64,000 bases of DNA, from positions 62,001 to 126,000 of the forward strand of contig JADCFP010000034.1 in the NCBI GenBank assembly GCA_020249465.1, in the 5' to 3' direction. Below, in pieces: positions 17,092-24,883 of the stretch (its first letter is position 1; every line of letters begins with the position of its first letter). The DNA is from Roseomonas sp. (lineage in GTDB: Bacteria > Pseudomonadota > Alphaproteobacteria > Acetobacterales > Acetobacteraceae). The notes beneath the pieces were generated by a model. It ran no database searches. It saw nothing but the letters and a program-made list of their open reading frames with translations, and was not told the DNA's origin. The translations under genes were made by a program, and so were the position numbers.

Positions 17092-19587
17092 TTGGCCTCG
17101 CCCGATTTGCAAGCCTCTCTCCGCCAGCATCAGGCCGGTAATCTGGACGCGGCCATTGTGGGCTATCGCGCCTTTCTGCGGCACGAGCCGCAGCATGTTG
17201 AGGCTAATCGGCTACTCGGCTTGGCATTGTTTGCGCACGGTCAGGTAGCGGATGCGCGAGAGGTCTTGGAACGTGCGGCCAGCCTGGCGCCACCCAACGC
17301 CGCGCTGCTGAATGATCTTGGCAATGCGCGCCGCGCTGCCGGTGACAAGGCCGCGGCGATTGAAGCATTCAGCGCTGCGATCAAGACCGAGCCAGGCTTT
17401 GCCTTTGCTCATTTCAACCTGGCCGATACGCTGCTTGAAGCAGGCGACATGCAACGTGCGAGCGCGGCTTATGATGACATCATCGCGCGGAGGTTCCCCG
17501 GTATTGATGGCGATTTCCATGTCAATCGCGGGCTATGTAGGCTGCAGCTTGGTGATGCGGCCGGTGCCATGGAGGCTTTTCGCGCCGCCCTGGCGTTGGA
17601 ACCCGGCCATTCCCGCGCCGCCGCGGCACTTTCCGACACCAGGCAGAAGCTTGGGGCACATCGCGATGCAGTGATCTTCCTGACCGGCTTTTTGGACAAG
17701 CAGCGCGCTAGTCTGGAGACCTTGATTTCGCTAGGGTCCGGCTTTCTGGGCCTGCGCGATTTTCCGCGCGCGCTTGGGCTGTTTGAACGCCTGGCCGCGG
17801 CCAGTCCGCGCTCCGTCAAGGCCCTTATCGGCAAGGGCCTGGCCTTGAGTGGCGAGAATCGGCACGAGGAAGCGATTGCAGCGCTGGAAGCGGCACTCGC
17901 GCTTGATGCGCGCGATGCGGAAGCGCTGATCGGCAAAGGGGTTGCGCTAAAGGCTTTGCGCCGTCTGCCGGAAGCGATCGAGACCTATCGCCGCGCCATT
18001 GAAGTCGCGCCACGTAACGCAAACGCGCACCTGAACCTTGGCAATGCATTGGCGTTGCTGAACCGGCATGAGGAAGCGCTTGTTTGTTATGAACGCGTGC
18101 TGGCGCTTGATCCCAATTCGGCAGAAGCGCTGAATTATGAGGGCAATTCACTGAATGCGCTGAACCGCCAATCGGAAGCCGTGGCGCGGTTTGAAAAGGC
18201 GGTGGCGCTCGACCCCGGTGTCACGGAAGCGCTTTCATCCCTGGTCTATACCAAGCAGCGCCGCTGGAACTGGGCAGGGCTGTCGGAGCAGCGCGAGTTT
18301 CTGCTGGATCGTGTGCGCGCGCGCCAATATACCGCCAACCCCTTTGCGCTGCTTGGCATATTTGACGATGCCGAACTGCACCAGATCGCCGCCCGCGCCT
18401 ATACGCGCGAAACCCTGCCGCCTGCGCCCCTAGCGCAAGCCCGGCAGGCGACGCCGCGCGAGAAATTACGCATCGGCTACTTCTCCGCCGATTTCCATAA
18501 TCACGCGACTATGCATCTGCTGGCCGGCGTACTGGAATGTCATGACCGGGACGCCTTCGACATCCACGCCTTTTCCTATGGGCCGGAAATTGAGGATACG
18601 ATGCGCGCGCGCGCCCGCGCCACGGTGGATCAGTTCCATGAATGCGCACAGCTGTCTGATGGCGCGATCATCGCTGCAGCGCGCCAAGCCGGGATTGATA
18701 TCGCCATTGATTTGAAGGGCTACACACAGGATGCGCGGCTTGCCCCCTTCGCCGCGCGCCTCGCGCCGGTGCAGGTCAGCTACCTTGGCTATCCCGGTAC
18801 GGTGGGTGCCGATTTCCTGGATTACATCCTGGCGGATGCGACCGTGCTGCCCATGGATCAGCAGCGCTTTTATGATGAGAAGATCATCCATCTGCCGGAC
18901 AGCTATCAGGCGAATGATGACCGGCGCGTGATCGCGCCCGCGGGACCATCGCGCGCTGACGCCGGGCTGCCGGCGGATGGCTTTGTCTATTGCTGCTTCA
19001 ACAATGCCTATAAGATCACGCCGGGAGGCTTCGCTTCCTGGATGCGTATTCTCAATGCCGTGCCTGGCTCTGTTCTCTGGCTTTTGTCCAATGATGCGGA
19101 TGCGATGGATCGGCTGCGCGCGGTCGCGGCCGGGCAGGGGATTGATCCCGCGCGGCTGGTCTTCGGCGCTTCGCTGCCATCGGCGCAACACCTGGCACGG
19201 CATCGGCTCGCGGATCTTTTCCTCGATACTTTGCCCTATAACGCGCATACCACCGCAAGCGATGCGCTTTGGGCCGGGCTGCCGGTGCTGACGCAAATCG
19301 GCAATGCTTTCGCCGGCCGTGTGGCGGCAAGCCTGTTGCACGCGGTTGGCCTGCCGGAGTTGATCACGCGGGATGCGGCGGCTTATGAAGCGCTCGCCAT
19401 CGCGCTGGGCCGCGACCCGGCGCGCGCTGGCGCGCTGAAGGCGAAGCTTGCGGCGGCCATTCCAACTGCGCCCCTGTTCAATACGCCGCGCTTCACGCGC
19501 CATCTTGAAGGCGCCTATCGCATGATGTGGCAGCGCCATGCCGCCGGCCTGCCGCCGGAAGGCTTTGCCGTGCCGGCCGAGGATTAG
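17092..19587 (+). CDS. TPR protein with GT41/SPINDLY-type O-GlcNAc transferase domain
   Basis: An 831-aa protein. Roughly residues 1-365 are tandem tetratricopeptide repeats (recurring A-x-x-x-x-x-A-L-x-L-x-P units, for example ALEAALALDARDAEALIGKG). The C-terminal half is a family 41 glycosyltransferase: LRIGYFSADFHNHATMHLL, PVQVSYLGYPGTVGADF and the UDP-binding region ADLFLDTLPYNAHTTASDAL. Bacterial relatives glycosylate proteins, including adhesins, surface proteins and flagellin, or contribute to polysaccharide. The start codon appears to be TTG with AAGGAA upstream; no better ATG gives the first repeat. No flagellar genes are nearby. Confidence 0.85.
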   Translation: MASPDLQASLRQHQAGNLDAAIVGYRAFLRHEPQHVEANRLLGLALFAHGQVADAREVLERAASLAPPNAALLNDLGNARRAAGDKAAAIEAFSAAIKTEPGFAFAHFNLADTLLEAGDMQRASAAYDDIIARRFPGIDGDFHVNRGLCRLQLGDAAGAMEAFRAALALEPGHSRAAAALSDTRQKLGAHRDAVIFLTGFLDKQRASLETLISLGSGFLGLRDFPRALGLFERLAAASPRSVKALIGKGLALSGENRHEEAIAALEAALALDARDAEALIGKGVALKALRRLPEAIETYRRAIEVAPRNANAHLNLGNALALLNRHEEALVCYERVLALDPNSAEALNYEGNSLNALNRQSEAVARFEKAVALDPGVTEALSSLVYTKQRRWNWAGLSEQREFLLDRVRARQYTANPFALLGIFDDAELHQIAARAYTRETLPPAPLAQARQATPREKLRIGYFSADFHNHATMHLLAGVLECHDRDAFDIHAFSYGPEIEDTMRARARATVDQFHECAQLSDGAIIAAARQAGIDIAIDLKGYTQDARLAPFAARLAPVQVSYLGYPGTVGADFLDYILADATVLPMDQQRFYDEKIIHLPDSYQANDDRRVIAPAGPSRADAGLPADGFVYCCFNNAYKITPGGFASWMRILNAVPGSVLWLLSNDADAMDRLRAVAAGQGIDPARLVFGASLPSAQHLARHRLADLFLDTLPYNAHTTASDALWAGLPVLTQIGNAFAGRVAASLLHAVGLPELITRDAAAYEALAIALGRDPARAGALKAKLAAAIPTAPLFNTPRFTRHLEGAYRMMWQRHAAGLPPEGFAVPAED

Positions 19588-19596
19588 GCGCGCCGC

Positions 19597-19872
19597 ATGC
19601 CGGATTTCGCTGCCTTTTTCGCCTCTGGCCAGGTGGCGGATCTGATGGTCGCGGTGCTGCTGGTGGAAGCCTTGGCGTTACTGGGTTTTTGGTGGCTGAC
19701 AGGGCGCGGGCTGCGGCCGCAATCCGTGTTGGCGCTGGTACTGCCGGGGGTGTTTTTCGCGCTCGCCCTGCGCGCCGCTTTGACCGGCGCCTGGTGGGGC
19801 TTTGTCTCCCTTGCGATGACCGCGGCGTTTTTCGCCCATGCCTGGGATTTGTGGCGCCGCTGGCGCGGGTAA
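19597..19872 (+). CDS. Small membrane protein, unknown function
   Basis: A 91-aa protein with three hydrophobic segments (about 14-36, 43-62 and 66-82) and a positively charged C-terminus (DLWRRWRG), so the C-terminus is likely cytoplasmic. The start lies nine bases after the TPR/GT41 stop, consistent with co-transcription. I do not recognise the family; nothing links it to photosynthesis apart from the operator that follows. Confidence 0.6.
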   Translation: MPDFAAFFASGQVADLMVAVLLVEALALLGFWWLTGRGLRPQSVLALVLPGVFFALALRAALTGAWWGFVSLAMTAAFFAHAWDLWRRWRG

Positions 19873-19885
19873 CTGGCGGCACGAT

Positions 19886-19903
19886 TGTCAATTTTAATTG
19901 ACA
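19886..19903. promoter_or_regulatory. PpsR/CrtJ-type operator
   Basis: TGTCAATTTTAATTGACA fits TGT-N12-ACA, the PpsR/CrtJ consensus, and its arms TGTCAATT/AATTGACA are a perfect 8-bp inverted repeat. It lies 50 bp before the ATG of the unknown gene at 19954, with GC-rich genes on both sides. The arm matches the sites before bchC and crtE. A TTGACA lies within it, but no good -10 box is visible at 16-19 bp. It is the most symmetrical such site in the window. Confidence 0.7.
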
Positions 19904-19953
19904 CCTACGCAGCAAAAGGCGCAGCCTTCCACTATGTTCTGGAGGGGGCCGCC

Positions 19954-20346
19954 ATGAACGGCACATCGCATCGCATCGCCTATGAGGCACTGAAAGCCAA
20001 GCTGGACGCCGCCGAGGCTGAGGGCGACGCCGCAGCACTGGACCGCGCCATCGCAGCACTTGATGCTTTTGTTGCCACCATCGCGTCAGACCCGCGCCGG
20101 CTGCGGGCCATTGCGCTGGATAGTCCCGGCGCGGCGGCCGAGATTCAGGCGCGTGCGGCAGAGCTTTCCCTGCCGCGCCAAGTGCTAGACCCCAGCTTTG
20201 ACCCGAGCTTCGCCAGGCTTTGGGTGGCCAGCCTGGATGACACCGCCATTGCCATGGTCCATCGCGTGATGGCGGAAGAATTGCGCCGGCGGGATGGTGA
20301 CAGCCCCGCGCCGCGCCGCCTGGGGGCCATGGCTGGGGTGGGCTGA
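19954..20346 (+). CDS. Unknown small protein downstream of a PpsR-type operator
   Basis: A 130-aa predicted soluble, Ala-rich helical protein. The ATG at 19954 follows GGAGGGGG; the open frame reaches a TTG at 19885 but that would place the operator inside the gene. No motif or membrane segment is recognised. The N-terminal half (ALKAKLDAAEAEGDAAALDR) may be a helical hairpin and the C-terminal half contains a VASLDDTAIAMVHRVMAEEL helix. It converges on hemC with an 18-bp gap. The operator suggests repression by PpsR, hence expression with the photosynthesis genes. That is inference. Confidence 0.6.
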   Translation: MNGTSHRIAYEALKAKLDAAEAEGDAAALDRAIAALDAFVATIASDPRRLRAIALDSPGAAAEIQARAAELSLPRQVLDPSFDPSFARLWVASLDDTAIAMVHRVMAEELRRRDGDSPAPRRLGAMAGVG

Positions 20347-20364
20347 AACCTGCCCCCTTAAGCC

Positions 20365-21315
20365 TCAGCCAAAGATATCCGCCGGGCTTTCGCGCTTCAG
20401 GGCAGCGGCCAGATCGCGCCCAAGCTGCGGGCCGTCCTTCGCTGCGGCCTCACCCATATTGCGCTTCAGGAAGCTGCCATCAGCGCGCGCAACCAGCCCG
20501 TGCAGGCGCAGCTGCCCATCCGCCAGCAGCGTGGCATGCGCGCCAATCGGTGTGCGACAGGAACCATCCAGCGCGCCGAGCAAGGCGCGTTCGGCATCCG
20601 CGACCAGACGGCTGGGCGCGTGTTCAATGCGCGCGAGCAGCGCCAGTGTTGCCGCATCATCCGCGCGCGCCGTGATGCCGACAATGCCCTGGCAGGCAGC
20701 GGGCAGCATGGCATCGGCTTCCAGCACCACTTGCGCGCGATTCGCCATGCCAAGCCGCTTCAAGCCCGCAAGCGCCAGCAGGGAACAGGTGAAATCCCCC
20801 GCCGCCACACGCCCAAGCCGCGTTTGCACATTGCCGCGAATGATATCCACGCGGAGATCAGGCCGCCGATGCAGCAATTGCGCCTGCCGACGCACGGAAG
20901 CGGTGCCGACCAACGCGCCCTGCGGCAAGGCAGCCAGCGGATCATGCGCCTGCGCCGCACTGCATCCCGCACCCAAAATCAGCGCATCGCGCGGGTCTTC
21001 GCGTTCCAGCACAGCAGCGAGCACAATGCCCGGCGGCAATTCGGTTTCCAGATCCTTGAGGCTATGCACCGCGACATCAATGCGCCCATCGGTGAGCGCT
21101 TCATGGATTTCCTTGGCGAAAAGCCCCTTGCCGCCGATATCGGCCAGGCGCTTATCCTGCACCTTGTCGCCCGAAGTTGCGATGATGTGTTCTTCAAGCG
21201 CGCCATCTTCAGCAAGTGCCGGGACCGCTGCGCGCGCCACGCTCGCAAAATGTCGCGCTTGCCAAAGTGCCAGCGGAGAACCGCGCGTGCCAATGCGCAT
21301 GGGCTGAGACGCCAT
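20365..21315 (-). CDS. hemC: Hydroxymethylbilane synthase (porphobilinogen deaminase)
   Basis: A 316-aa cytoplasmic enzyme that links four porphobilinogens into hydroxymethylbilane. The N-terminus has IGTRGSPLALWQA, the substrate-binding GGKGLFAKEI and the catalytic Asp in VAVHSLKDLE. The dipyrromethane-cofactor Cys is in DGSCRTPIGAHA. Length is typical. It supplies tetrapyrrole precursor for haem and bacteriochlorophyll and lies directly beside the PGC minus-strand arm, separated from bchP by a palindromic element. Confidence 0.97.
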   Translation of the reverse strand: MASQPMRIGTRGSPLALWQARHFASVARAAVPALAEDGALEEHIIATSGDKVQDKRLADIGGKGLFAKEIHEALTDGRIDVAVHSLKDLETELPPGIVLAAVLEREDPRDALILGAGCSAAQAHDPLAALPQGALVGTASVRRQAQLLHRRPDLRVDIIRGNVQTRLGRVAAGDFTCSLLALAGLKRLGMANRAQVVLEADAMLPAACQGIVGITARADDAATLALLARIEHAPSRLVADAERALLGALDGSCRTPIGAHATLLADGQLRLHGLVARADGSFLKRNMGEAAAKDGPQLGRDLAAALKRESPADIFG

Positions 21316-21341
21316 TCCTCAACAACCTTATCTTTTACTCA

Positions 21342-21441
21342 GAGCATGTCCACTTCGCTGTTGCTCATCGGACATGCTCCAGCCTTGGTTAGATCGCATT
21401 TTCCGGAGAGCCAAGTGATGCCACTTGGCTTGAAAATGCTC
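21342..21441. repeat. Complex palindromic element between bchP and hemC
   Basis: GAGCATGTCC (21342-21351) pairs with GGACATGCTC (21370-21379). A second nested pair follows: GCATTTTC (21396-21403) with GAAAATGC (21432-21439), enclosing AGCCAAGTG (21409-21417) and CACTTGGCT (21422-21430) with a 4-base loop. The element reaches into the bchP stop codon. It could end bchP transcription, and its composite layout suggests a dispersed palindromic repeat rather than a simple terminator. Confidence 0.6.
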
Positions 21442-22621
21442 AGGCCCTCGCGAGGCCAAAGAGATGCGCCAAATCCTTGAAGAAAATCCGCACATGCGCA
21501 AGGGGATCGCGCCGGACCAATTCCTTGTTCATGTAGGATTCCCACGTAAGGCGCTGCACATCCTTATCGGCGCAGATGGAGACAAACTTCTCCCGCCGCT
21601 TGTCGGATGAATACCAGAAATACTGCATGATGCCGAGCACCCAGAAAACCCGGCCATGCGCCTTCATGAAGCGCTTGCGCGCACCGGCAAGCGCTCGTGC
21701 ATCGCCGGTCTTCAGGCATTCCTCAGCGGCGTCAGCGGCCAGCCTGCCGCCATACATGGCGTAGTAGATGCCTTCACCAGAAGCGGGCGCCACCACGCCA
21801 GCCGCATCACCGGCCAGGATCACATCGCGGCCATTATCCCAGCGCTTGAGCGGTTTCAGGGGAATGGGCGCGCCTTCGCGGCGAATGGTCTCGGCATTCG
21901 TCAGGCCAATATCGCGGCGGAGTTCAGCCACCGAACCGCGCAACGAAAACCCCTTTTGCATGGAACCCGTGCCGATGCTGGTGGTGTCTCCATGCGGGAA
22001 GATCCAGGCGTAGAAATCGGGCGAAAGCTTGCCTTGGTAATAGACATCGCAGCGCTTGGCATCGAAATCCGCTGACCCGCCATTGGGGGGTGAGCGTACA
22101 ATTTCATGATAGGCGAAAACACAGCGCACCTTATCGCCGCCTGGCACTTCCTGCTTCGCCACCTGCGACCGCGCGCCATCCGCGCCTATCACCAAGCGCG
22201 CGCGCGCGGCCCCTGCGGTGCCATCCTTCATTTCCCAATGGACAATGGCCGCGCCATCCGTATCGCGGGTGATTTTTTCGTAAGTGCCGGTCTGGCGTTC
22301 CGCGCCGGCATGCGCGGCGCGTTCGCGCAGCCATTCGTCAAAATCCTCACGATCCACCATGCCGACATAGCCGCCATCAATTGGCATATCCACGGATTTC
22401 GCGCTGGGGGCGACCATGCGGGCGGAATTGATTTTCGCGACCAATAATTCATCCGGAATCGCGAAATCACGGATCAGGCGCGGAGGGATTGCACCGCCAC
22501 ACGGTTTGATGCGGCCCGCACGATCCAGTAGCAGTACGGAACGGCCGCGGCGTGCCAGATCATCGGCGGCAGTAGCCCCGGATGGCCCGCCGCCAACCAC
22601 GATCACATCATATGTTTGCAT
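21440..22621 (-). CDS. bchP: Geranylgeranyl (bacteriochlorophyllide-linked) reductase
   Basis: A 393-aa FAD-containing reductase that saturates the geranylgeranyl tail of bacteriochlorophyll to phytyl. The FAD motif VVGGGPSGATAADDLARRG is at the N-terminus, followed by CGGAIPPRLI; the LAGDAAGVVAPASGEGIYYAM segment completes the FAD site, as in BchP/ChlP. The frame starts at 22627, but AAGGAA gives ideal spacing to the ATG at 22619-22621. It follows the PucC-family gene and bchG on the same strand, the usual bchG-orf-bchP order. Confidence 0.95.
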   Translation of the reverse strand: MQTYDVIVVGGGPSGATAADDLARRGRSVLLLDRAGRIKPCGGAIPPRLIRDFAIPDELLVAKINSARMVAPSAKSVDMPIDGGYVGMVDREDFDEWLRERAAHAGAERQTGTYEKITRDTDGAAIVHWEMKDGTAGAARARLVIGADGARSQVAKQEVPGGDKVRCVFAYHEIVRSPPNGGSADFDAKRCDVYYQGKLSPDFYAWIFPHGDTTSIGTGSMQKGFSLRGSVAELRRDIGLTNAETIRREGAPIPLKPLKRWDNGRDVILAGDAAGVVAPASGEGIYYAMYGGRLAADAAEECLKTGDARALAGARKRFMKAHGRVFWVLGIMQYFWYSSDKRREKFVSICADKDVQRLTWESYMNKELVRRDPLAHVRIFFKDLAHLFGLARA

Positions 22622-22633
22622 GGCCATTTCCTT

Positions 22634-23956
22634 CTACCTTGCCGGTAACATCGGGCCGAAGCCGTCGGTCTTGCTGATTTTTGGGCGATTGATGCGCGCG
22701 GCCAACATGGCCGATGCGATGAAGAGCGCCGCGTCAATAATAAATACGGTTGCATAGGCGGCCTCTGCCTGACCAAGCGCCAGACGCGCCACATCCACTG
22801 CCGCCGCACCGGCCAACCCACCAAGCCCAAAAGCGACTGCCTGCGCGGCGCCCCAAAGCCCCATGCGCGTGCCTTCGCGCGATTCATGCCCGCGCGCAAC
22901 CATTTGCATCATGGAAGCAATCGCCGCCGCGGCAAAAACACCATTTGCCACACCAAGCGCGAAGAAGCTGGTCTTGAGCGGCCAGGCCGCGCCGAATTGG
23001 CCTGCGACGGACAGCGCCAGCATCATCGCCGCTGCCGCCAAACATCCCGCAATGGTCCAGAAGCGCAGCGTCCCCGCCCAGCGCCCACCGCGCACACTGC
23101 CAATCAGCGCAATCGCAATCATGCCAACCAGAACGCCCGCATGTTGCAGCGATGAAATGCGCGTGGTCTCACCCAAGGTCCGGCTGAAAACCGCGCCGGC
23201 GAAAGGCTCCAGAATCAGATCCTGTGCGCTATAGGCGAGCATGGAAACGAAAATGAAAATGGTGAAGCGCCGCGCTTCGGGTTCCGCCCAGACTTCGCGT
23301 AAAGCCTGGCGGAAGGGTGGCTTGGCGGCATCGCTGGCTTCCGGGCGCGCGGCGCGCGGGCCTTCCATGCCCCAAACCGCGAGTGTCGCCAGCGTGAAGG
23401 CGATGGCGGAAACACCGCCAGCGACAGCAATCAGCCGGATGGGCGAATATGGATCGAGCAGGCGCCCCGCAATCGCCGTGGTCACCACGAAGCCTGCGAT
23501 CATCATGATCCAAACCAGGGATGCCGCTGCTGCTCGGCGTGCCGGTGCGGTGCGTGCCGCGAGCAAGACCAGCAGCGATGTACCGGCTGCGCCAACCCCG
23601 CCACCAATCAGCAGGAAAGCGATGACGGCAAGCGCAATGCCGGCCCAAAGCGATTCCGCCATCAGCGCCGTGCCCGCAGCGGCCAAAACGCCGCCGAGCG
23701 CCAGCACTGCCATGCCGCCAATGATCCACGGCGTGCGCCGCCCACCCATATCGGACCCGTAGCCCATGCGCGGGCGCAGCATTTGCAGCGCATAATGCAG
23801 CCCAACCAAAATCCCCGGCAGAGTCGCAGGCAAGGCAAGTTCCACCACCATGACGCGATTGAGGGCGGAGGTTGTCAGCACGACAATCGCGCCGAGAGCG
23901 GTTTGCACCAAACCCAGACGGATAATACCAAGCCAACCAAGCGGGGCGGGGTTCAT
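22634..23956 (-). CDS. PucC-family major-facilitator protein (bch2/Orf428 type)
   Basis: A 440-aa membrane protein with about 12 hydrophobic segments. N-terminal signatures of the PucC/LhaA group are present (GLVQTALGAIVVLTTSALNR, RPRMGYGSDMGGRRTPWI). Members are thought to handle pigment or light-harvesting subunits during complex assembly. In other PGCs the gene between bchG and bchP belongs to this group (called bch2 or orf428), which matches its position here. The stop and start overlap by four bases with bchG (ATGA). A second family member, lhaA, lies at 36232. Confidence 0.9.
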   Translation of the reverse strand: MNPAPLGWLGIIRLGLVQTALGAIVVLTTSALNRVMVVELALPATLPGILVGLHYALQMLRPRMGYGSDMGGRRTPWIIGGMAVLALGGVLAAAGTALMAESLWAGIALAVIAFLLIGGGVGAAGTSLLVLLAARTAPARRAAAASLVWIMMIAGFVVTTAIAGRLLDPYSPIRLIAVAGGVSAIAFTLATLAVWGMEGPRAARPEASDAAKPPFRQALREVWAEPEARRFTIFIFVSMLAYSAQDLILEPFAGAVFSRTLGETTRISSLQHAGVLVGMIAIALIGSVRGGRWAGTLRFWTIAGCLAAAAMMLALSVAGQFGAAWPLKTSFFALGVANGVFAAAAIASMMQMVARGHESREGTRMGLWGAAQAVAFGLGGLAGAAAVDVARLALGQAEAAYATVFIIDAALFIASAMLAARINRPKISKTDGFGPMLPAR

Positions 23957-24873
23957 GCCGAGCCTCCTGTCAAAGCGGCCAGCGCAAAGGCGCTGATCAG
24001 CATGCCAATCACGTAAAGCAATACGCCGGTGCCGTTATACCAGGGGGCGAGTGCGCGCGGATCGCGCAACATGCGCCGCATCAGGCCAAGTTGGGTCACC
24101 AGCGAAAGCGCCACCGCCGCCGCGTGCCAGGGCGCATCCCAGAAAGCGAGAAGCGCCACGACCAACACTTGCGGCACCGCCATGAAAATGCAGGCAACCA
24201 AGCCGGCGCGTTCCGCACCCAATTGCACGGGCAGGGACAGAACGCCCATGCGGCGATCACCTTCAATCGCCTTGAAATCATTCAGCGTCATGATGCCATG
24301 CGCGCCAAGGCCGTAAAGCAGCGCGACCAGCAGCACGCGCCAATCCGGCGCACCGCCAGACATGATCGCTGCCGCGGTGATCCAGGGCAGGGTTTCATAA
24401 GCCAATCCGCACGCCAGATTGCCCCACCAGCCATTCGCCTTCAGTCGCAAGGGCGGCGCGCTATAGGCCCAGGCGAGGGCGATGGCGATGATCGTCGCGC
24501 CAAATCCCCAAGTGCCAAGAGGCAGCGCCGCTACTAGAGAAAGCCCAGTCCAGAACAGCGCAATATAGAAACCCCAGCGCCCAGGAATCCGCCCTGAAGG
24601 AATGGGCCGATGTGGTTCATTGATCGCATCCACATGGCGATCATACCAATCATTCGCCGCCTGACTCATGGCGCACACCAAAGGCCCGGCCAGCACCACG
24701 CCCAACAAGGCGAGCGGCCAGTTTTCGGCAAGGCCCGCATGGGCGGAAGCAACGCCGCAGCCAAAGGCCCACATCGGCGGGAACCAGGTGATGGGCTTCA
24801 ATAATTCCAAAACCGCGGATGGCTTCAACCGCGGGGCAGGGGCGGTCGCCGCTGTTGCAACGGGGGCCGCCAT
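23953..24873 (-). CDS. bchG: Bacteriochlorophyll synthase (geranylgeranyl/phytyl transferase)
   Basis: A 306-aa UbiA-family membrane prenyltransferase that esterifies bacteriochlorophyllide a with a C20 tail. The prenyl-diphosphate site NDWYDRHVDAINEPHRPIPSG is intact (N-D-x-x-D-x-x-x-D) and the second Asp motif LNDFKAIEGDRRMG is present. The frame extends 16 codons upstream, but the ATG at 24871-24873 starts 11 bases after the ppsR stop and has an AAGGG ribosome site. Co-transcription with ppsR upstream and the PucC-like gene downstream is likely. Confidence 0.96.
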   Translation of the reverse strand: MAAPVATAATAPAPRLKPSAVLELLKPITWFPPMWAFGCGVASAHAGLAENWPLALLGVVLAGPLVCAMSQAANDWYDRHVDAINEPHRPIPSGRIPGRWGFYIALFWTGLSLVAALPLGTWGFGATIIAIALAWAYSAPPLRLKANGWWGNLACGLAYETLPWITAAAIMSGGAPDWRVLLVALLYGLGAHGIMTLNDFKAIEGDRRMGVLSLPVQLGAERAGLVACIFMAVPQVLVVALLAFWDAPWHAAAVALSLVTQLGLMRRMLRDPRALAPWYNGTGVLLYVIGMLISAFALAALTGGSA

Positions 24874-24883
24874 TGTGCTGCCC

